From: Enterococcus alishanensis
GTDB taxonomy: Bacteria; Bacillota; Bacilli; Lactobacillales; Enterococcaceae
Length of the DNA stretch: 64,000 bases
Assembly (NCBI RefSeq): GCF_019218635.1
Contig: NZ_JAHUZB010000001.1
Location: forward strand, 186,001-250,000
Reading direction: 5' to 3'
A model generated the notes under the pieces. That model made no database searches. It was not told where the DNA came from and was given only the letters and a program-made list of their open reading frames with translations. Of this stretch, positions 55,957 through 64,000 are shown piece after piece. A program made the translations under genes and the position numbers. Position 1 is the first letter of the stretch; each line of letters starts with the position of its first letter.

Positions 55957-56757
55957 CTAGAAGCCTCGACCGCCACCACCAAAAGTACCGCCGCCGCTTG
56001 AATTTGTGGTGCTGCCACCTCCGCCACCAAAACCGCCACTGTTGTTTTTCGGTTTAGGAATAATTCGAGTTGTCACAAAAGAATTCACTAAAGTATCACT
56101 TTTTTCAGTTAAATCCAATTGGGCATTTTGCCGATATTGATAACGAAAATTGCCACTCTTTAGCTGGTAACGAAGTCTTACGAAAATAAAAAAGGCAATA
56201 CCAGCTATTGCGGCCACCACCAAACTGATGATGGCTTCTAGAGGTGTAATTGATTTGTAATAGGTAATTTTTCCAGTTTTTTCATCAATCCGATAACTGC
56301 CCCGAGGTACGCCATCAGAAATAAATTTAGCTGATTTTGTTAAAAAGGCATTGCCGGCATTGTAGTAGTCACTGTCTTGCAAATTTGTTTGGACATCATC
56401 TAAAATATCGTCTACGCGTTTGTCGGTTAAATAATCAATCATATTACCAGAGGTAGTTAGATAAACTTTTCGTTGATTCATATCAATTAATAAAAGTGCG
56501 CCATTATTGTCTTTTCCAACGCGCTGCATCAAATTTTGATTGGCAAATTTTCGCGGTTCTTCTTCATTTGTATCGGTGGTTAAAATAAAGACTCTCCCTT
56601 TGATCTGCTGATCCAATTCGTCTGCTTTTTGGCTTAATTCTTGAATTTCTGAATCATTAAATAATCCGGCCTGATCGGTGATCGTATCACCAGCAGCGAA
56701 AACTTTCGTAGGAAGTAAAACACAGAAAAATAATAGAAGTAAGAAATATTTTTTCAT
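55957..56757 (-). CDS. TPM-domain membrane protein, YdjH/YgcG-like
   Basis: 266 residues: signal peptide (cleaved after KVFAA, about 22), TPM domain (about 25-150; ITDQAGLFNDSEIQELSQKADEL and NQRKVYLTTSGNMIDYLTD), a helix at about 175-195, a basic cytoplasmic stretch, and a Gly-rich tail (SGGFGGGGGSTTNSSGGG, ending RGF). It overlaps the upstream zinc-ribbon gene by 4 bases. In Bacillus subtilis the equivalent YdjH works with YdjG and YdjI at the membrane. Confidence 0.88.
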   Translation of the reverse strand: MKKYFLLLLFFCVLLPTKVFAAGDTITDQAGLFNDSEIQELSQKADELDQQIKGRVFILTTDTNEEEPRKFANQNLMQRVGKDNNGALLLIDMNQRKVYLTTSGNMIDYLTDKRVDDILDDVQTNLQDSDYYNAGNAFLTKSAKFISDGVPRGSYRIDEKTGKITYYKSITPLEAIISLVVAAIAGIAFFIFVRLRYQLKSGNFRYQYRQNAQLDLTEKSDTLVNSFVTTRIIPKPKNNSGGFGGGGGSTTNSSGGGTFGGGGRGF

Positions 56758-57794
56758 ATGAAATACCCCACAATCATTAAAACGGCTGCCACAATCGCAA
56801 AAATTCCAGCAGAAGTTAGTCCTAGTTTTGAATAACTAATCGGTAATATACCACTGGTTTTTCCAGTCTGCCCATTCATGGCATAGTAATAAACTTTACC
56901 ATTTTTATCGTGATAAGTAACCAACCAAACAGGCAAGAGCATATAGTGATTGTTTTGTTCATCAATTGCAATGCTGCTACTTTTTTTATTAAAGGTGGTG
57001 TAACTAGTAATGGTATCACGCATTAGATTATCGGTATATTCATTTAATTCTCGGGAGACATCAGCTGATAAATCTTGCATTTCGATGTCTCTTTTTTCGG
57101 CTTGAAAACCTGACAAATATTCGGTTTTAAAATTGACAGCATTATTGATAGGAAAAGGTTGCACTTGATTAACCATTTTTTGCTGGATATTTTTACTCAA
57201 AGCATTTTTGACTAAATCATTGATTTTTGCTTTTCCCTTGCGGTAAACATCGTAAATTTTTGTCTCAGTGTATTCCAAATCACCAACAATCCAAACGCGA
57301 ACCGCGGTTCCTTTACCGTGATATTCTCCCTGTGTTTTTGCATCTACTACCCAGTAAGGAAAATAAACACCGGTCATTTTTTCAATTTGCTGGGTATCAT
57401 AGAAATCTTTAGGAATAAATTTTTTCTTTTTCACCCAAGCTAAAAAATCAGCTTCAGCTTTCTTGCGATCAATCTTAAAGGGTAAAACCTTATTGGGAAG
57501 AAATTCTCCACTTAAGCGCCCTTGCAAAACAACTGGATTATGACAGAAATAGCAATAAGTTGCAGCCGTGGTTGCGTCTGTAACAATTTGGGCACCACAA
57601 CTAGGGCACAAAAAGAGTTCATTTTCACTCGTTTCTTCAATATTTTTTTCTACGATGCTAGCTTCATCTTCCGCATCAACGGCTTCGATTGTAAAAATAC
57701 TTAAGCAATAATCACAATGAAATTTTTGATCATCGGGATTAAAAGTTAAAGGTCCGCCACAATTGGGACAATGATGGGTAATTGTATCATTCAT
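56754..57794 (-). CDS. Zinc-ribbon membrane protein, YdjG-like
   Basis: 346 residues. Two zinc ribbons at the N terminus: CPNCGG ... CDYC (9-30) and CPSCGA ... CYFC (63-85). A central soluble domain follows (FPYWVVDAKTQGEYHG, a substrate-like beta region), then one or two C-terminal helices (SAGIFAIVAAVLMIVGYFI). No enzyme motif. The gene is between its SPFH and TPM partners. Confidence 0.85.
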   Translation of the reverse strand: MNDTITHHCPNCGGPLTFNPDDQKFHCDYCLSIFTIEAVDAEDEASIVEKNIEETSENELFLCPSCGAQIVTDATTAATYCYFCHNPVVLQGRLSGEFLPNKVLPFKIDRKKAEADFLAWVKKKKFIPKDFYDTQQIEKMTGVYFPYWVVDAKTQGEYHGKGTAVRVWIVGDLEYTETKIYDVYRKGKAKINDLVKNALSKNIQQKMVNQVQPFPINNAVNFKTEYLSGFQAEKRDIEMQDLSADVSRELNEYTDNLMRDTITSYTTFNKKSSSIAIDEQNNHYMLLPVWLVTYHDKNGKVYYYAMNGQTGKTSGILPISYSKLGLTSAGIFAIVAAVLMIVGYFI

Positions 57795-57804
57795 AAATTG
57801 CCTC

Positions 57805-59022
57805 CTAATCTAGCGGAATGCCTTTGAATGGTTTGCCGCAATGGGGACAGAATTTGGGTACACCATTAGATAGATCAACGATTTCCCCGCATTCGCTACA
57901 TTTCATTTCAATTTTATTGACCGTTGCTTGTGGTTTTGGTTCGCCACAATTACTACAAAATTTTCCAGTATTCTCGGTCCCACATTTTGGACAGGTCCAA
58001 GAGTCAGCTTTTGCTTGTTCTTGCGCCATTTGTTTTTGGTTATTATCACTGGCTTGACCCATAAAATTACCACCAGCATTCATACCCATTCCAACACCGA
58101 AGAATCCTTGTCCGGCGCCGCCAGGATTTTTGCCAGCTTCTTCGATTCCATGAGCTACAGCTCCTTGAACGTAACCTTCACGGATACTTGGATCGCCTAA
58201 CATCGCTCCTTGATTACGCATATTAATTAATTTAGTTGAATCCTCAGTGTAAGAAATACTCGCTACGGCAACCGAAACAATCTCAATTCCTCGTAAACTT
58301 CTCCAAGACTCGTCTAACACATCGGCCATATATTTACTTAGTTCCATGCTTTTTGATGGCACATAAGAAATTCTTTCACCTGCTTGTGACATTTGGTTGA
58401 TGGCTGTCTGTAAAGCTGTTAAAAATTCTTGCAAATATTGTTCGTTGATATCGTTTAAATCAACTTGTGATAAATTCCGTGGGATACCATTGGCAAAGAA
58501 CAATAAAGGATCAGTCACTTGAACAGAATACGTACCATGTGCCCGTAAAAATAATTCAGCATTATAAAAGTTATCGAAATAATTTAAAGGCGTTGGCGTA
58601 CCGAATTTAATGCCTTTAATTTCTTGTAGATTAATATAAAAAACTTGTTGTGATTGTGGTGCCACGCCACCGAATTTAAAACGATCAAAAGTTTCTTTGA
58701 CAGCGTCTTTTAATTGGCCGTTGAACATAGAAGGGGCTAATTCATTATTGATTGTGTAATAGCCTTCTTCAGCGGTGTAATCAATAATTTTTCCGCCATC
58801 CACTAAAAGCATCATCATATTAGGATAGACATGAACAACTGAGCCGTCGGTTAAAACATCGCGGGTGGCTTTTTTATTGGCACCACGTTTGTCATTTTTT
58901 CTAACTGCTACACCTTTAGTCATGACCGTCGTTGCGCCCATATTATCTGGTTCGATGATTTCTAGCCATTGATCAGCTAAGCCGCCACCGATTGAACTTG
59001 TTGCTGCTTTAATTAGACCCAT
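57805..59022 (-). CDS. SPFH-domain protein with C-terminal zinc ribbons, YdjI-like
   Basis: 405 residues. An SPFH/virion-core-like domain (about 1-255; LADQWLEIIEPDNMGATTVMTKGV, FYINLQEIKGIKFGTPTPLNYFD), a Gly/Met-rich linker (GGAGQGFFGVGMGMNAGGNFMG), and two zinc ribbons (CPKCGTENTGKFCSNCG and CSECGE ... CPHCG). It is the first gene of the operon. In Bacillus the YdjGHI proteins recruit PspA to the membrane; no PspA gene is here. ATG 59022 follows GGAGGG. Confidence 0.88.
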   Translation of the reverse strand: MGLIKAATSSIGGGLADQWLEIIEPDNMGATTVMTKGVAVRKNDKRGANKKATRDVLTDGSVVHVYPNMMMLLVDGGKIIDYTAEEGYYTINNELAPSMFNGQLKDAVKETFDRFKFGGVAPQSQQVFYINLQEIKGIKFGTPTPLNYFDNFYNAELFLRAHGTYSVQVTDPLLFFANGIPRNLSQVDLNDINEQYLQEFLTALQTAINQMSQAGERISYVPSKSMELSKYMADVLDESWRSLRGIEIVSVAVASISYTEDSTKLINMRNQGAMLGDPSIREGYVQGAVAHGIEEAGKNPGGAGQGFFGVGMGMNAGGNFMGQASDNNQKQMAQEQAKADSWTCPKCGTENTGKFCSNCGEPKPQATVNKIEMKCSECGEIVDLSNGVPKFCPHCGKPFKGIPLD

Positions 59023-59051
59023 TAAAATCCCTCCGTAAAAACTTTTTTTTC

Positions 59052-59080
59052 ATTATACCATGGAAAGAATTTTTTTAAGA
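59052..59080 (-). promoter_or_regulatory. Probable promoter of the YdjGHI-like operon
   Basis: On the minus strand a consensus TATAAT (59052-59057) with an extended TGG in front; the -35 (TCTTAA) is weak. Confidence 0.45.
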
Positions 59081-59139
59081 ATCCGTCGCAAGTCTTATTT
59101 AAAAGGAGATTAATTTTTTTACGGCTTTAAGGCAACAAC

Positions 59140-59176
59140 TATCTTTTTTGACAATATTTTCGTATAATAATAGATA
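59140..59176 (+). promoter_or_regulatory. Probable dnaX promoter region
   Basis: TTGACA (59148-59153) with TAGATA 17 bases on, and a separate TATAAT at 59163-59168. Which pair is used cannot be decided by eye. Confidence 0.4.
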
Positions 59177-59202
59177 GTGATTTTTTACAAGGAGGAGTAC
59201 AA

Positions 59203-60930
59203 ATGGCGTATCAAGCACTGTATCGGGTCTGGCGTTCTCAACGTTTTGATGATTTGGTAGGACAAGAGGCAATTACTAGAACTTTAAAAAATGCAATTGC
59301 TCAACACAAAACATCGCACGCCTATTTGTTTACGGGACCGAGAGGAACTGGTAAAACAAGTGCGGCGAAAATTTTCGCTAAAGCAATTAACTGTCCTAAC
59401 AGTGTTGATGGTGAACCTTGTAATCATTGTGAGATGTGCCAAGCTATTACTGAAGGCCGTCAAGAAGATGTGATTGAAATCGATGCAGCTAGTAATAATG
59501 GTGTCGAAGAGATTCGTTTTATTCGTGATCGGGCCAATTATGCGCCCACCACGGCTGCTTATAAAGTTTATATTATTGATGAAGTGCATATGCTTTCAAC
59601 CGGTGCCTTCAATGCTTTGTTAAAAACGCTAGAAGAACCGAAAGAACATGTCATTTTTATTTTAGCCACGACAGAACCCCACAAGATTCCGGCGACAATT
59701 ATTTCTCGTACGCAACGATTTGATTTTAAACGAATCGATACCCAAGTCATCATTAAGCGCTTGGCTTTTATTTTAGATGAAAGTCAAATTTCTTATGAAG
59801 AAGCCGCTTTGCCAGTCATAGCTAGAGCTGCAGAAGGCGGAATGCGGGATGCTTTAAGTATTTTGGATCAGGCTATTTCCTTTAGTAATGAAACCATTAC
59901 ATTATCAGATGCCTTGGCGGTAACGGGAAGTTTAACCACCGAAATGATGGATGAATATATTGGAGCTTGTTTAGCGGAAGATGTATCTGGAGCGTTGTCG
60001 GCTTTAGAAAATATTTTGGCAGAAGGTAAAGAAGCCCGTCGCTTAACCGAAGATTTATTACTTTATTGCCGGGATTTATTAATGTATCAACAGGCACCTG
60101 AACTATTAGACGAAACTAAACAATTAACCGATGCCTTTAAGAATTTAGCTGAGAACACGGTATCTGTCCGACTTTATCAAATGATAAAAATCCTCAGTGA
60201 AACACAAAATGAAATTCGTTTTACCAATCATGCTAATGTCTACTTAGAAGTGGCGACTGTAAAACTAGCAACTGCTGAGAAGAATCAATCAGCATATATT
60301 GAAAGCGAAAAAGAGAGTGGGCCGTCAGTAAGTAGTCAAGAACTAACGGCATTAAAAACAGAAGTACAGCAATTAAAAAATGAGTTACAACAGTTAAGGA
60401 ATCAAGGAATAGCTCAGGCTGCACCAACAGAAGAAAAAACTGTCAATAAAAAAGTGAGCAGTAATTATCGCTTACCAACTGAAAAAGTTTATCAAGTCTT
60501 AAGTGAAGCCACTAAGAATGACTTACAACAAGTCAGAGGGGTGTGGGAAGATCTATTGATGGCTCTGCCAGTTACTCAAAGAGCAATTTTAAAAGCTAGT
60601 GAAATTCAGGCGGCGGGACCCAATTTAGTCTTGTTGGTTTTTGATTATGAAATTTTATGTCAGCGGGCAGAAGCAGATAGTGACCTTCAGTTGAATTTAC
60701 AAAATAGCTTAAGTATGATGGTGAAAGATTACACACCGGATTTTGTGTATATTCCAAAGGAAAATTGGCCGCGATTGCGCCAAGCTTATTTAAGTCAGCA
60801 TCAAGATGAACCGCAGGAAAACACTGACGAAATGCCTGAAGAAATTTCTTTACCAGTGGAAGAAGAAAATGCGGTTGTAGAGCAAGCCAAAAGTTTATTT
60901 GGTAATTTAGTAACGATTAAAGAAGATTAA
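59203..60930 (+). CDS. dnaX: DNA polymerase III subunits gamma and tau
   Basis: 575-residue clamp-loader ATPase. Walker A GPRGTGKTS, the zinc module CPNSVDGEPCNHCEMC, Walker B YIIDEVHML and sensor TEPHKIPATIISRTQRF are all present. After residue 370 comes a coiled-coil Glu/Gln-rich region and a C-terminal domain that binds the polymerase. No programmed-frameshift slippery run is obvious. ATG 59203 follows AAGGAGG. First gene of the replication block. Confidence 0.96.
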   Translation: MAYQALYRVWRSQRFDDLVGQEAITRTLKNAIAQHKTSHAYLFTGPRGTGKTSAAKIFAKAINCPNSVDGEPCNHCEMCQAITEGRQEDVIEIDAASNNGVEEIRFIRDRANYAPTTAAYKVYIIDEVHMLSTGAFNALLKTLEEPKEHVIFILATTEPHKIPATIISRTQRFDFKRIDTQVIIKRLAFILDESQISYEEAALPVIARAAEGGMRDALSILDQAISFSNETITLSDALAVTGSLTTEMMDEYIGACLAEDVSGALSALENILAEGKEARRLTEDLLLYCRDLLMYQQAPELLDETKQLTDAFKNLAENTVSVRLYQMIKILSETQNEIRFTNHANVYLEVATVKLATAEKNQSAYIESEKESGPSVSSQELTALKTEVQQLKNELQQLRNQGIAQAAPTEEKTVNKKVSSNYRLPTEKVYQVLSEATKNDLQQVRGVWEDLLMALPVTQRAILKASEIQAAGPNLVLLVFDYEILCQRAEADSDLQLNLQNSLSMMVKDYTPDFVYIPKENWPRLRQAYLSQHQDEPQENTDEMPEEISLPVEEENAVVEQAKSLFGNLVTIKED

Positions 60931-60942
60931 GGAGTAGATAAT

Positions 60943-61254
60943 ATGCGCGGAATGGGAAACATGCAAGGTATGATGAAACAAATGCAAAAGATGCAAAAAG
61001 ATATGACAAAAGCTCAAGATGAGTTGAATGCGTCAATTTTTACTGGTTCTTCAACTAATGATTTAGTAAAGGTGACCTTCACTGGTGATAAAAAGATGCA
61101 AGGCATTGAAATTAATCCTGAACTAATTGATCCAGAAGATCCAGAAATGTTGCAAGACATGCTAGTTTTAGCAGTCAATGATGCCATGAGTAAAATTAAC
61201 CAAGTAACTGAAAGTACAATGGGTAAATATACTAAGGGATTACCAGGATTTTAA
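60943..61254 (+). CDS. YbaB/EbfC nucleoid-associated protein
   Basis: 103 residues; dimeric DNA-binding protein. [29 protein letters not shown] is the Met/Gln-rich helical N terminus, then [41 protein letters not shown]. It lies 12 bases after dnaX and before recR, the conserved order. Confidence 0.94.
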   Translation: MRGMGNMQGMMKQMQKMQKDMTKAQDELNASIFTGSSTNDLVKVTFTGDKKMQGIEINPELIDPEDPEMLQDMLVLAVNDAMSKINQVTESTMGKYTKGLPGF

Positions 61255-61298
61255 AGTAAATGCTGGTAGTTGTTAATTTGATACCAAAGGAGAAATGA

Positions 61299-61895
61299 AT
61301 GCAATATCCTGAACCAATTGCTAAATTAATTGAAAGTTATATGAAGTTGCCGGGGATCGGGCAAAAAACGGCGACTCGTTTAGCTTTTTTTACGATTGAT
61401 ATGAAAGATGAAAGTGTAAATGAGTTTGCGCGTTCGCTGATTTCAGTAAAGCGAGATTTACATTTTTGTAGTATTTGCGGCAATATCACGGAAGATGATC
61501 CTTGTGAAATTTGCAGTGATACGACACGAGATCGCAGTACAATTTTAGTAGTAGAAGAACCAAAAGATGTGATGGCTTTAGAAAAAGTCAGAGATTATCA
61601 TGGATTGTATCATGTTTTACATGGCGTATTGTCACCAATGGAAGGTACTGGACCAGAAGATATCAATATCGCTCCGTTGATTAAACGGCTACATGATGAT
61701 GAAGTGAAAGAAGTAATAATTGCGACTAACGCAACAACTGAAGGCGAAGCAACAGCGATGTATCTTTCTCGCTTAATAAAGCCAGCTGGAATTAAGGTTA
61801 CTCGCTTAGCCCATGGTTTATCAGTTGGTAGTGATATTGAATATGCAGATGAAATTACTTTATTAAAAGCAGTTGAAGGGCGTCGTGAACTGTAA
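61299..61895 (+). CDS. recR: Recombination mediator RecR
   Basis: 198 residues: helix-hairpin-helix [16 protein letters not shown], four-Cys zinc finger ([16 protein letters not shown]), and TOPRIM domain ([14 protein letters not shown] ... [16 protein letters not shown]). It helps load RecA at gaps together with RecO/RecF. ATG 61299 follows AAAGGAG. Co-transcribed with ybaB. Confidence 0.96.
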   Translation: MQYPEPIAKLIESYMKLPGIGQKTATRLAFFTIDMKDESVNEFARSLISVKRDLHFCSICGNITEDDPCEICSDTTRDRSTILVVEEPKDVMALEKVRDYHGLYHVLHGVLSPMEGTGPEDINIAPLIKRLHDDEVKEVIIATNATTEGEATAMYLSRLIKPAGIKVTRLAHGLSVGSDIEYADEITLLKAVEGRREL

Positions 61896-61955
61896 ATTTT
61901 CATTTCATAGCGTTTTTGTGTAGAATTGAAAGTATATTAAGTGGAGGATAAGATA

Positions 61956-62597
61956 TTGAAAGGTTTATTTATTACAATCGAAGGTCCAGATGGTGCTGGC
62001 AAAACAAGTGTTGTAGAATATTTGTATCCGCGTTTGCGTCAGATCGCTGCAACAGATATCATGAAAACAAGAGAACCTGGTGGGATTCCCATCGCTGAAA
62101 AAATTCGACAAGTTATTTTAGATCCGCAAAATGATCGAATGGATGATCGGACAGAAGCGTTGCTTTATGCAGCTGCTAGACGTCAGCATTTAGTTGAAAA
62201 AGTTTGGCCGGCATTAGAAAGTGGTAAAATTGTTTTATGTGATCGTTTTGTTGATAGCTCGTTGGCTTATCAAGGGGCAGGGCGTCGTATTGGCGTTGAA
62301 CCAGTGGCAGACATTAACCAATTTGCAACTGAAGGAACTATTCCAGATGTGACTTTGTATTTGGATGTTGATTCTGATACCGGTTTGCAAAGAATTATGG
62401 CGTCACGCCGCAATCAAATTGACCGCCTAGATTCTGAAGGACTACAATTCCATCAGCGAGTTCGTCATGAGTACCTGAAACTCTATGAGGCAAATCCTGA
62501 ACGAATCATCAAAATTGATGCCAAACAACGACTGGAAGATGTAGTAGAAGACTGTTTTGAAGTCTTAGTTTCCCGTTATCCCCAATATTTTCAATAA
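61956..62597 (+). CDS. tmk: Thymidylate kinase
   Basis: 213 residues; phosphorylates dTMP to dTDP. P-loop [28 protein letters not shown] and a LID region [14 protein letters not shown] 61956 is chosen, 8 bases after GTGGAGG; an in-frame GTG at 61941 overlaps the ribosome site. Part of the conserved block. Confidence 0.95.
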   Translation: MKGLFITIEGPDGAGKTSVVEYLYPRLRQIAATDIMKTREPGGIPIAEKIRQVILDPQNDRMDDRTEALLYAAARRQHLVEKVWPALESGKIVLCDRFVDSSLAYQGAGRRIGVEPVADINQFATEGTIPDVTLYLDVDSDTGLQRIMASRRNQIDRLDSEGLQFHQRVRHEYLKLYEANPERIIKIDAKQRLEDVVEDCFEVLVSRYPQYFQ

Positions 62598-62614
62598 TAG
62601 AGAGGAGTTAGATT

Positions 62615-62944
62615 ATGAAATTAATCTTAGCAATTATCCAAGACAAAGATTCTAATCGTTTAGCTAATGAGTTCATTGACGCTAACATTCGTGCAACAAA
62701 ATTATCATCCACAGGTGGTTTTTTAAAGGCCGGCAATTCTACTTTTATTATTGGGATTGAAGATGAACGTGTAGAAGAAACACTGCAACTGATTCAAGAA
62801 ACCTCTAAGGCAAGAACGCAATATGTGACAACACCGGTAACTTTGGATATTTCTTTGGACGGACAAGTACCGTATCCAGTAGAAGTTGAAGTTGGTGGCG
62901 CAACTGTTTTTGTATTACCAGTCGAAAGCTTCTTCCAATATTAA
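62615..62944 (+). CDS. darA: Cyclic-di-AMP receptor, PII-like (DarA/PstA)
   Basis: 109 residues. MKLILAIIQDKDSNRLANEFIDANIRATKLSSTGGFLKAGNSTFIIGIEDERVE is the conserved N-terminal half of the PII-like c-di-AMP binding family. The pathway of its output is not settled in relatives. ATG 62615 follows AGAGGAG; it lies between tmk and holB as in other Firmicutes. Confidence 0.93.
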   Translation: MKLILAIIQDKDSNRLANEFIDANIRATKLSSTGGFLKAGNSTFIIGIEDERVEETLQLIQETSKARTQYVTTPVTLDISLDGQVPYPVEVEVGGATVFVLPVESFFQY

Positions 62945-62945
62945 G

Positions 62946-63887
62946 ATGAACGAAAAAGATACATTAAGAAATTTGCAACCGATTGTGTTTAGACAATTAC
63001 AAAACAGTTTTGAGCATGGGCGTTTGGCCCATGCTTACCTTTTTGAAGGGGATAGCGGTACCGGTAAAGAAATGATGGCCCTGTGGTTTATCAAACATTT
63101 GTTTTGTCTAGATTTAAAGGATAATCAACCTTGTGAAAAATGTAATAATTGCTTGCGAATCAGTCAAAAGGAACACCCAGATGTGATTGAGGTGCTACCA
63201 GAAGGGCAACTAATCAAAGTTGACCAGATTCGTGAATTGCAAAAAGAACTAGCTAAAAGTGGTTTCGAATCAAATAAAAAGGTTGTCTTGATTCATCAAG
63301 CAGAAAAGATGAACGTTAATTCAGCCAATAGTTTATTGAAATTTTTAGAGGAACCACCAAAAGATTTTATGATCATTTTAATGACTAGTGCATTAGGAAA
63401 GATCTTACCGACGATCCAATCTCGTAGTCAGATTATTCATTTTCAAGGTTTAGCCAAAAAACATTTAATCCAGCAACTACAAACACAAGAAAATTTTTCT
63501 GTTGAAAGTGCTAGTTTGTTAGTGGATTTGACGAATAGTTATCAAAAAGCAGTTGAATTATCAAATGATGAATGGTTTAATGAGGCTAAAGAGACGGTTA
63601 TGCAATGGTTCCGATATCTTGAAAAAGACGATCCTCAAGGCTTTGTTTATGTGCAAAAAAAATTAGTCAAAATTTTTAAAGAAAAAAACCAGCAACGTTT
63701 AGCTTTTGAAATGTTAGGTTATTTTTCTAAAAGTCAACGCAATCAAGTGTTGAATGATGATAGAGCGATGACTGAAAAATACAATCGGTTATTAGCTGAA
63801 AGTTTGAAAGCCATTCAAAAATTAGAAGCCAACGTCGCTTTTCAAAGTATTGCCGAACAAATAACCCTCCACGTAATATTCAAATAG
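62946..63887 (+). CDS. holB: DNA polymerase III delta-prime subunit
   Basis: 313 residues: GDSGTGKEMM P-loop-like site, zinc module (CEKCNNCLRI), then HQAEKMNVNSANSLLKFLEEPP and SALGKILPTIQSRSQ as in clamp-loader ATPases. ATG 62946 begins one base after the darA stop with no clear ribosome site, so translation is probably coupled. An open frame upstream overlaps darA and is not the start. Confidence 0.92.
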   Translation: MNEKDTLRNLQPIVFRQLQNSFEHGRLAHAYLFEGDSGTGKEMMALWFIKHLFCLDLKDNQPCEKCNNCLRISQKEHPDVIEVLPEGQLIKVDQIRELQKELAKSGFESNKKVVLIHQAEKMNVNSANSLLKFLEEPPKDFMIILMTSALGKILPTIQSRSQIIHFQGLAKKHLIQQLQTQENFSVESASLLVDLTNSYQKAVELSNDEWFNEAKETVMQWFRYLEKDDPQGFVYVQKKLVKIFKEKNQQRLAFEMLGYFSKSQRNQVLNDDRAMTEKYNRLLAESLKAIQKLEANVAFQSIAEQITLHVIFK

Positions 63888-63903
63888 AAAAGTAGGTGGA
63901 CCA

Positions 63904-64000
63904 ATGGTTGAAGTAGTGGGTGTTCGTTTTCGAGAAGCCGGACACATCTATTATTATGCTCCTGGCAAAAATACATTTCATTATAACGATAAAGTTTTGG
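63904..64000 (+). CDS. ricT: RicT (YaaT/PSP1 family), 5' part only
   Basis: Starts at ATG 63904 after GTAGGTGG; cut by the window end after about 32 codons (MVEVVGVRFREAGHIYYYAP ... YNDKVL). RicT is a subunit of the complex that activates RNase Y and matures polycistronic mRNA. The position after holB is the usual one. Confidence 0.85.
   Translation, partial: MVEVVGVRFREAGHIYYYAPGKNTFHYNDKVL

Noticed and set aside
59023-59202. Signal recognition particle RNA gene upstream of dnaX
   Set aside because: The gap is short, AT-rich, and shows no SRP-type conserved loop; only promoter elements are visible.
59284-59589. Antisense reading frame inside dnaX
   Set aside because: It is a shadow of the dnaX frame with no start signal or family similarity.

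Overview
The window is a low-GC Firmicutes chromosome segment, most likely from an Enterococcaceae-type lactic acid bacterium. The reasons are: the NADH peroxidase closely follows the Enterococcus faecalis enzyme as I remember it; TTG and GTG starts follow strong AGGAGG sites; the yybP-ykoY riboswitch and tandem T-boxes are Firmicutes-type regulators; and the dnaX-ybaB-recR-tmk-darA-holB-ricT order is the standard Firmicutes replication block. I see no phage, insertion sequence, CRISPR array, tRNA or rRNA gene. Species cannot be fixed from sequence alone.

Layout. 1-7 kb: a cysteine desulfurase and DUF1831 partner, a phosphoesterase, a Vat-like acetyltransferase, a GntR-controlled membrane protein, and mnmA, which needs desulfurase sulfur. 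7-21 kb: a Mn-riboswitch-controlled P-type ATPase, an M42 aminopeptidase, an MFS exporter, small enzymes, an amino-acid permease, threonine aldolase, and two stand-alone tRNA-editing-type proteins (B3/4 and YbaK). 21.5-28.8 kb: one compact operon holding a two-component system, two FtsX-type permeases, two ATPases (one degenerate) and a membrane PASTA protein without a kinase. 29-34 kb: nitroreductase, ACT/UPF0210 pair, then a ThrRS behind two T-boxes. 34-36 kb: a TetR regulator divergent from an HrtBA-like (heme efflux type) ABC exporter. 36-44 kb: nucleoid protein, P1 peptidase, NADH peroxidase, aromatic acid exporter family, AzlCD. 44-51 kb: a second two-component system divergent from two tandem-duplicated fused ABC transporters and a PepSY lipoprotein. 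51-59 kb: aldo/keto reductase, YdcF-type protein, D,D-carboxypeptidase, and a YdjGHI-like membrane-stress operon. 59-64 kb: the replication/recombination block, cut by the window end inside ricT.

The most remarkable observation is the NADH peroxidase gene at 39258-40610. It is intact over 450 codons except for one in-frame TGA, which is codon 42, exactly the position of the redox-active Cys42 of this enzyme family. No other Cys codon exists in the gene, a hairpin of bacterial-SECIS-like geometry follows the TGA, and a good PerR-box match lies in the promoter. This is either a selenocysteine-containing NADH peroxidase or a very fresh nonsense mutation at the worst possible codon. TGA is used as an ordinary stop by at least four neighbouring genes, so the codon is not reassigned genome-wide. 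No Sec machinery gene lies in the window.

Second in interest is the ThrRS at 31919-33832: all zinc ligands of the catalytic core are present, but all four residues of the editing site (the equivalents of E. coli H73, H77, C182 and H186) are replaced. It therefore looks like an editing-dead, T-box-inducible ThrRS paralogue.
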